A DNA stretch of 64,000 bases. Source: Epinephelus fuscoguttatus (Eukaryota > Chordata > Actinopteri > Perciformes > Serranidae). This document shows, piece by piece, positions 57,419 to 64,000 of the stretch. Numbering within the stretch: position 1 is the stretch's first letter; each line of letters begins with the position of its first letter. A program made the position numbers and the translations under genes. The DNA lies in NCBI RefSeq assembly GCF_011397635.1, contig NC_064758.1:17328513-17392512 (forward strand), written 5' to 3'. Under the pieces are notes generated by a model that did no database searches, had not been told where the DNA came from, and saw only the letters and a program-made list of their open reading frames with translations.

Positions 57419-58446
57419 CTTATGTTTGATGATAAAATTGAAAATTGAATTGAATTGAATGTGATGTAGTCAAGTATTCTGTCAGCTAAGGTACATTTCC
57501 AGGGTTTTCCCCTAAGCTTTTTTTAATTCTGTTTTGTAAGAATGAGTAACTTAAGTTCACGTTAAACCAGTGGCATCTGCCTGTGTTTGGGTGCAGCACT
57601 CAATGTTTTTTGTTTTATGTTTTTTTCCACAAGCAATTCATTCTATGCTGTGTGCTGGCAAGACCCAGTGTTTTAAGTTGATTGTTGTGTACTGGCTGCA
57701 GTACACCAAGGTCCATGTACTGGTCCTCCTGAGACTGATAAAAAATGTTTTAACTTTTTTTTTTTTTTTTTTTTACATAATTTAAGTGATTAGGATGTAA
57801 GAAATGTGGCACAGAGATTTTTTTCTTCTCAAACTGGTTATTTATTTCTGTTTTATAACATGTATTTTGTACTGTAAATCAGGTCAATCGTTTCCACAAA
57901 ATGTACATAACAATACAGTACATTTAGATTATATGATTAAATTCACTTTTAAGAAGTGTAATATTTAGATCAATAATAGAAATATTATAATAATAATGTC
58001 GTGTATTGTTTCTTTGTCACTTTTAATCCAAAATGGGCACTGGGTGTCAATAATTTCTTCCTCAGCTCGTCCTCCTCTGTGCATTGAACATCCTACTTTA
58101 CTGTCTAGCTTGTCCCTCACAGAGCACACATACGGATCACCTGATCTCAGGAGGATATGTATACAGGTTTCTCAATGATAATCAAGATTTTGTTGAGAAG
58201 GAATTCTGAGAAGAAAAAAAATGAAAGGGGATAACAAGAATTTAGACAAGTGAATGTGTTTAAGTGGACCTGTTTTGTTCATTCAAATTCACAAGAATGT
58301 GCTGTATTTTCTCTGTGGAACAATATGAGAAGTGCATGTATACTGTTATATTATGTCAATAAGAGAAAATACATCAGTGTTCTCCTGCCTGGTCTTTTTC
58401 CCGTGTTGAATCACTGTTAAAGTAAAGTAGAATAAAATAATTAAAA

Positions 58447-58486
<40 letters not shown>

Positions 58487-58524
58487 GTAGTAGTAGTAAA
58501 ATAATAATAATAATAATAATAATA
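58447..58524. repeat. AAT microsatellite
   Basis: AAT units with a short AGT block in the middle, directly upstream of the Tc1-derived gene promoter. Confidence 0.92.
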
Positions 58525-58599
58525 GAAAATTTAAAAGATTTTAAAAGTAGTTATGTGAGCAGCTGTTATGACCCCTTTATTCTGAAATCCTCTGACCGG

Positions 58600-58692
58600 A
58601 AGTAGCAGTTCCTCTCCTCCCCGGTGAAACACAAACACAGCTCGGTGATAAAGTAGCGGTGGACGGAGCGCCTACCTTGTCCAATTATAGTT
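58600..58692 (+). promoter_or_regulatory. Promoter region and 5' UTR exon of the long Tc1-derived gene
   Basis: CCGGAAGTAGC (an ETS-type motif) lies just before 58,610 and a GTAAGT donor follows at 58693. No TATA box was seen. The arrangement resembles a housekeeping-type vertebrate promoter. Confidence 0.4.
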
Positions 58693-59244
58693 GTAAGTAA
58701 AACACTATAGTCAATGAAACGCTTATGTATTTAATTTGGCATTGAAACTGTGACACTATATTCTGAGAACGTACTTTGTTGAGGGAAGCTAATCTTGCCA
58801 ACTGGCTAGCATCGAAAATTAAACATCGAGTTGATTGAAAACCTTTGACTGTCAACAAAAACTGAACAAACGCTAATAACCGTCTCTGTTTATTTAAACT
58901 GTATCGTAAAGTGTTTGGTTTATTTTGTCCAGCCCCTGTCAAACGAACGTTTCAGGTAATGTTAGCTTGTACACGGTGGTTGTGTGAACCTTTATACAGG
59001 ATTCAGTTGAACACACACATGGTTTGAAATGTTAGCTTTTGGTATCTCTTATTTCTTTTTTCATCCATTTATAGACACAGTGGTGGATGTTTCCAAGTGT
59101 ACCACATGATGGAAGCACCATATAACAGAGGGCTTCGGTGCACCTAAGCAGCAATTACAGGCCCTGCCACCTGCTTGTCACTTGGGATTTCCTGCTGGCT
59201 CCAAAAGAGACAGTCAGCACTTCAAAAGCAGTGATCAAAGCAAT

Positions 59245-59919
59245 ATGAGTGACTTAACAGAATTTGAACGATGCCAGATAGTCGCTGCGCGGCTTTCGGG
59301 GGCGTCTGTCACAAAAACTGCACAGCTGTTTAACGTGGCAAGGGGAACAGTCTCCAGAGTCATGACCGTGTACATCAAACATGGACGAACAGCATCAGCA
59401 AAAAAGAACAGTGGGCGCAAGTCAAAGCTCACTGAAAAGGACAGACAGACACTGCTCAGGATAGTCGACGAACACCCTGAGTACACAGCCTCAAAAATAA
59501 CCACAGAGTTGAATAGACACCTTTCTCACACTGTCTCAGTAAAGACTATACGACGTGAGCTTCACAAAGCTGGTATTTTCAGAGGAGCAGCCAGTCGGAA
59601 ACCAGAGACTGAGAGTGACACACAGGAGCCACATGGAAAGAACAATAAACCTGAACTGGACAAAGAGTGTGACACACCAAGACATGGTGAAGAGAGCACA
59701 AGGCCTCAAGTGCAAACAAGTGACAATGAGTGTGGCACACAAACGCCTGTGGGAGACAAAACATTATCTGAAGCCCAGGCTCATTTTGAAGACTACAACA
59801 CAGAAAAATCTGAGGAGACAATACAACCTGGATTCCAAGTAAGTGGAGAAGAATATTGCACTCACAAGCCTGGTGAAGAGACCACAGGACTTGAACCTCA
59901 GACCAGTGGAAAGGAATAA
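59245..59919 (+). CDS. Tc1-transposase-derived DNA-binding protein with novel tail
   Basis: 224 aa from the ATG at 59245, which aligns with the usual Tc1 start ([19 protein letters not shown]); an in-frame ATG at 59182 would add 21 residues. HTH-1 is about residues 8-45 ([19 protein letters not shown]), then a GRKSKL linker, then HTH-2 about 60-112 ([27 protein letters not shown]). The homology stops at RGAASRKP. The catalytic DDE region is replaced by about 100 residues of acidic, Thr/Gln-rich degenerate repeats (such as [13 protein letters not shown]). A 5' exon ends at 58692 and joins the acceptor at 59074. Both neighbours share TTTCATCCATTTATAG at the acceptor, so they are tandem paralogues. 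Confidence 0.78.
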   Translation: MSDLTEFERCQIVAARLSGASVTKTAQLFNVARGTVSRVMTVYIKHGRTASAKKNSGRKSKLTEKDRQTLLRIVDEHPEYTASKITTELNRHLSHTVSVKTIRRELHKAGIFRGAASRKPETESDTQEPHGKNNKPELDKECDTPRHGEESTRPQVQTSDNECGTQTPVGDKTLSEAQAHFEDYNTEKSEETIQPGFQVSGEEYCTHKPGEETTGLEPQTSGKE

Positions 59920-61230
59920 TGTGTTGTATTTCAGCCTTTGTCATATATCCAGATTTATCACAATAATGTAAAACCACAGAATGCCTTCATCCCTTTGTGT
60001 CATCAGCTGTTATATGTCACCAGGAATCTGAAATAACATTTCACTTTCTATATTATATTATTTATTTTGCATGAATTTAAATGGTGCAATATTCAGTCAC
60101 TTCCTAAGCTTTTTCATTTTCCTAGTTTACCAGCAAACATAACTTAAATGTAGACTGTTGAGAATTAGCCTAAATATTTGAAAATATCCATATCGTAGAT
60201 GTTTAACAGAAATATTATGATATTGTTATGATAAAGGAAAACACTCAGCTTAAAACAGTTAATGAATTAAAAAATTGAGTTTGTCCCTGATATGTTGACC
60301 CAAGTCATGCTGAGATGATACCTGCTGTTTTACACCATATCTTGTACTGTAAAGTGTGGCCTTCTTGAGGTTATATCTATCAAGAAAAAACTTTTGTGGA
60401 TAAGATGTGAAACCAAGTAGCAACTACAATCCCCTAGGAGTATATAATTCCAGCACTGTCTCAAAAAGTCATACTGTATTGAAGTCACAGTTGCAACATA
60501 CTTTATGAAATATGAAGTTGTGTTTTATTCCATAAGATGTTAGATTCTTAGCAGTAAAGCTCCATAATATGTGTCTCATATGATGTCTTGATGGGGGTTT
60601 TATAAAATATGTTTTGATGTATCATGAGGGCATTAAGGCTAACAGAGAAGTACTGTATGTTTTGGGGCTTGGTTGACAGGTTCTCAAACTATCATGCTCA
60701 ACTGCAGTGGTTGCTGCTTGCTCCTCTCATCTCAGCTTCACTTAGGCCCTAAACAAAACCAAACTCCAGATTTCAGAATGTCACTTCAGCAACCTAGGGG
60801 ATGGTGCAGATGAAGCACTTTCGTCTACTTTTACAAAATGTAAAAATGACCTCATGAAATGAAACTTTGGAAATGTTCACAGGCACCACTTAATCTTTGC
60901 TACAAATGTATTGATTGACCCAACTCTAAGGTATTGAATCTGAATCATCACATCCCTTCCATGCCACCTTTGCTTTTGTACACATAATGTCGTGTTTGAA
61001 GCATGTGCGTAGCTTTGGCAGGGATGGGAGTGGGACACAAAGCATCAGGCAACGTAATGTTTTTACTGCATATTAAAACATTACACTTAAAAAAAAAACA
61101 AAGCCTGTGTTCTATTGTTTGAGTAGAAATATACTCAGCTCTGATGTTGTAATAATGTTTCTATATTGTATCCACCCAATTTAGATCAGTGAGGCTAGAC
61201 AATATATTAGAAACACCTCTCAGGACAAGA
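59920..61230. other. No gene recognised
   Basis: Probable 3' UTR of the Tc1-derived gene followed by AT-rich sequence. No supported exon. Confidence 0.4.
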
Positions 61231-61234
61231 CATT

Positions 61235-61430
61235 ACAATAAAATAGTGGTGGAATGAGGATTCAGATCCTTTAGTTAAGTAAAAGCGTCAGCACCACTGA
61301 AAATACTCCAATACAAGTAAAAGTCCTGCATTCACTCAAAAGTAAAAGTATGTAAGCATCAGTAAAGTATCAAGAGTAAAATCACTCAGAAAAAATATCC
61401 CTGTTAGTGTTTAACTATATAGCAGTATGA
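61235..61430 (+). repeat. Dispersed teleost repeat fragment
   Basis: AGTGGTGGAATGAGGATTCA and CAAGTAAAAGTCCTGCATTC, the same family as at 34.1 and 41.1 kb. Confidence 0.6.
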
Positions 61431-61879
61431 TGTTTTTTTTATTAATATTACTGGTGCATTTATGTGTGTGCTGCACCTTACTGTTGTAGATGTTTAGATT
61501 GTTTTTGGTAGTTTAATCTGCAGCAATGCATCATAATCTATAAAATCAAAGTATTTGTAATTTGTAGCATCACTGTACTGTGAGAATCACTTACTTTTAA
61601 AAAGTAAATTTCTCATGAGCTCAGTCAAACAGTATTAATACATGTTTTTCACCGGACAGGAAGGATATGAAAAAAAAAGTCTCCAAAAAGATCGCACATT
61701 TGAAATCACACGTTTCAACAAACATAAACATAAACAATTCTGTTTGAATGGTATCGTAATTATTATAAACTCTATAGGAAATGTGAGAGAAATATATTGT
61801 TTACATTAAAAAGCGCCGACATACATAAAGTATTCATGGTTTTTTTCCCCCCACATGCGCGTTTGAGAATGACGCAACA

Positions 61880-61948
61880 ACGAACCCGGAAGTGCATTTC
61901 CAGTAGTAAACACACAGCTGTGGTAGCTGTGTTGTTACTTTCAGAAAG
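61880..61948 (+). promoter_or_regulatory. selenok: SELENOK promoter and 5' UTR
   Basis: ACCCGGAAGTGC (ETS-type motif) lies about 60 bp upstream of the ATG. No TATA box was seen. The exact start site is unknown. Confidence 0.45.
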
Positions 61949-64000
61949 ATGGTGTACGTGTCCAACGGTGAGTGGTTTGTCCTGTGTCTTAAACCGTTTT
62001 CTCATCTCTTCTGTAGGAAAATGTAGCTTTGTTGTTGATATAATTTTCTGTGCCGAACTTTTTCAAATAACTTTATACTTTAATCTGAAATGCGTAGCTT
62101 TAGCAGGTCGTTGGTCTAAATTCAGCTAACTAACAGCTAGCTTAGACTGGCTGGGTCTGCGTAGTAGGAATAAGTGAATTAATCCAGCGAGTCTTCTACA
62201 AAAAGGTGTCTACTGGTGTTTAATCCACTGTTCAGTTTAACATTTTAGTGTTATTGCTGTAGTTCGTTGAGTGAGGACCGTGCTGTGTTGTGTCTCGCTT
62301 TCAAAATCGGATTAGCTGTTAGCCAAAGTGTACTGAAAGCTAGGTTAAAGAGGTACAGCTGGTTAAACCATTAACACATAAACGGAGGAGGAATGCGTAC
62401 ACACACCCCTGGCTTTCAGTGTGAATAACCTCACAAGCTATTCCGTCTATCATCACCCGATCCTTGTTGTCTCACCCATTTCTCAGGTCAGGTCCTGGAC
62501 AGCAGGTCCCAGTCACCATGGAGACTGTCCTTACTGGTCGATCTGTTCTGGGGAGCAGTGGAGTTCATCGGCCTGTTGTAAGTGTTACAAATTTGTCTAA
62601 TGTCGTTGCCCTGTTGCGAGTAAAACTGATGTGAAGTGGTGGAATAGTAAGATAGCTACAGGAGTCTAAAGCCACAACAGTAGCTCTGTGAGGCTGTACA
62701 TACTTAGGCTACATGTTAATGTTAGCATCCTAACATACTCACAGTGACAATGCTGACATGTTGATGTGTAGCAGATACACCGTTTACCATGCTCAACATT
62801 TTAATATATGGCTTTAGGGAAGCTAGAAGACCTTATTAACACATATTATAAACAAAGAAAAATGTATGAAAACCGCCCTTTTTGATGCTTTTTGTAGTAA
62901 ATTCTGCCTCCTTAGTAATCTCTAGAAATCTGCAAAACACCTGCAGAGAGAGATGTAAGATTGCACAAATTAATGATCAAGACAATTTTAAATTATGAAT
63001 TCTATTTTTTTGTTTTGGTTATTTACAATTTATGCAATTAAATGTATTATCTTTTTTAGATATTTTATTTTTACTCCTCAGAAACATAAGGGTTTTAATA
63101 CTGTGTTCAACCTGCCTTGTCAGTGAATTTATTATTTGATAAAGAGAAGAATTTGGGCATCAGCATGCTAACATTTGCTAATGAGGTGGATGAGAATGGC
63201 AGGTGGTTTTTTTCAGGTATTTAGTCATGTACCAAAGAATTAAGTAAAACAATGATATTTTTGTATCACCACTTAACACTGCTGTCCGCTCTGATCTTGT
63301 TTGTCCTCTACCAGTTTTAAGACATTGATTCACCCTGACATGACAAAAGATGGAAACTCTGCCACGTCACGCTTCACTGATAACAGAGGGTAGGTCTCCG
63401 GGGTGCACTCATGTCTCCATATTCACACACACACTGGGGACAGGCCCTCATTTCCCTATATCGTTACATTGATGGTTACCTAATCTGATGGTGAGAGTGT
63501 AGTCCGTGTGGTAGCATGTTTTTGTCATATGTAGGAACTAGTTTAGAATTTTATTTGGAATACATTGGTGTAAAATCTTTAACTGCCCTTTTGGATCAAT
63601 GTAGAACACCCACTGGTTATGAGACTTTAATTTAAAATGTTTTATAATTCAAAGAGAGTTCTGACATGAGAGCTACTCTACAGAGTTTAAACATGATGTT
63701 ATGCTGTTGCCCACTACAGCAGTTTTGAGTGAACTGTTGCATCGTTAGTTAAGTGTATTTCAGGAAGAGATTGTGTTTTTCATTTATGTTGCCTATCCCT
63801 TGCACTTTAGTTTGAAATATCTAAGATAGACTAGAAAATGACAAACAGTACTCAAGAGCTTATTATGACCCTTTTAAGACATTCATCCTCATTTTAAAAT
63901 ATTGTTCCCTCTCCTCTGTTGCTTACTTTTTCAGTCCCCCAGGTCCCCCTGGTGGCAGAAGACGGATTGGAAGAATAAACCACGGTGCAGGTCCCACCCC
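61949..64000 (+). CDS. selenok: Selenoprotein K, 5' part (cut by window end)
   Basis: Exons 61949-61967, 62487-62577, 63315-63389 and 63935 to the edge; all phases agree. Reads MVYVSNGQVLDSRSQSPWRL, then a hydrophobic segment around LLVDLFWGAVEFIGLFFKTL, then a Gly/Pro/Arg-rich tail (GPPGPPGGRRRIGRINH). This is the known layout of SELENOK: a single-pass endoplasmic reticulum membrane protein with an SH3-binding-type tail, acting in ER-associated degradation and, with DHHC6, in protein palmitoylation. The window ends before the expected selenocysteine TGA and the SECIS element, so neither can be confirmed. Exon lengths and the start motif leave little doubt. Confidence 0.95.

Noticed and set aside
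57098..59919. Active Tc1/mariner transposon
   Set aside because: No DDE catalytic region and no terminal inverted repeats were found; both copies have introns in the leader.
1..64000. CRISPR array or bacterial operon
   Set aside because: The repeats are eukaryotic microsatellites, minisatellites and transposons; genes are split by GT-AG introns.

Overview
The window reads as teleost (probably percomorph) nuclear DNA. It is AT-rich, with long introns, many short-period microsatellites, hAT-like and other MITEs, L2/jockey-like LINE wrecks, and genes with ordinary GT-AG introns. The clearest lineage marker is an NLRC3-like NLR array of the fish-specific FISNA-NACHT-LRR-B30.2 type. All gene models below come from reading splice sites and frames by eye. 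No alignment, expression or database search was run.

Region 1 (1-27,450, minus strand) is a tandem NLR array. Gene A (24,700 down to 6,927) can be assembled from 13 exons whose phases all agree. The order is a 12-codon start exon, four 35-aa-type N-terminal repeat exons (one shortened), a 35-bp linker exon, three successive NACHT exons, two LRR exons, a 47-bp linker and a terminal PRY/SPRY (B30.2) exon. The sum is 4,560 nt, or 1,519 codons plus stop. The three NACHT modules in one frame are the most unusual thing in the window. Modules 1 and 2 carry a P-loop but stop just after the sensor-1 segment and have altered Walker B regions; module 3 is full length. The start and repeat exons of a second copy, gene B, lie at 503-1,605 and run off the left edge. 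Positions 1-5,505 are a duplicate of about 18,990-27,447. Insertions present in only one copy can be dated against the empty site in the other.

Region 2 (27,450-46,800) has no gene I can support. It holds microsatellites, hAT-like and long-TIR elements, teleost dispersed repeats, and an inverted, internally deleted copy of part of the gene at 46.9 kb.

Region 3 (46,900-51,600, plus strand) has a four-exon gene for an unrecognised 234-aa protein with a cysteine-rich N-terminus. It is followed by a 77-bp-period minisatellite.

Region 4 (56,100-59,920, plus strand) has two neighbouring intron-containing genes that encode only the DNA-binding half of a Tc1-type transposase, joined to new polar tails. 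They look domesticated. Region 5 (61,949 to the right edge, plus strand) is the start of selenoprotein K, cut by the window end before its expected selenocysteine codon.

Inferred working picture: genes A and B belong to a fast-evolving cytosolic innate-immune receptor cluster. The uncharacterised gene, the Tc1-derived pair and SELENOK are independent neighbours with no visible functional link to it.
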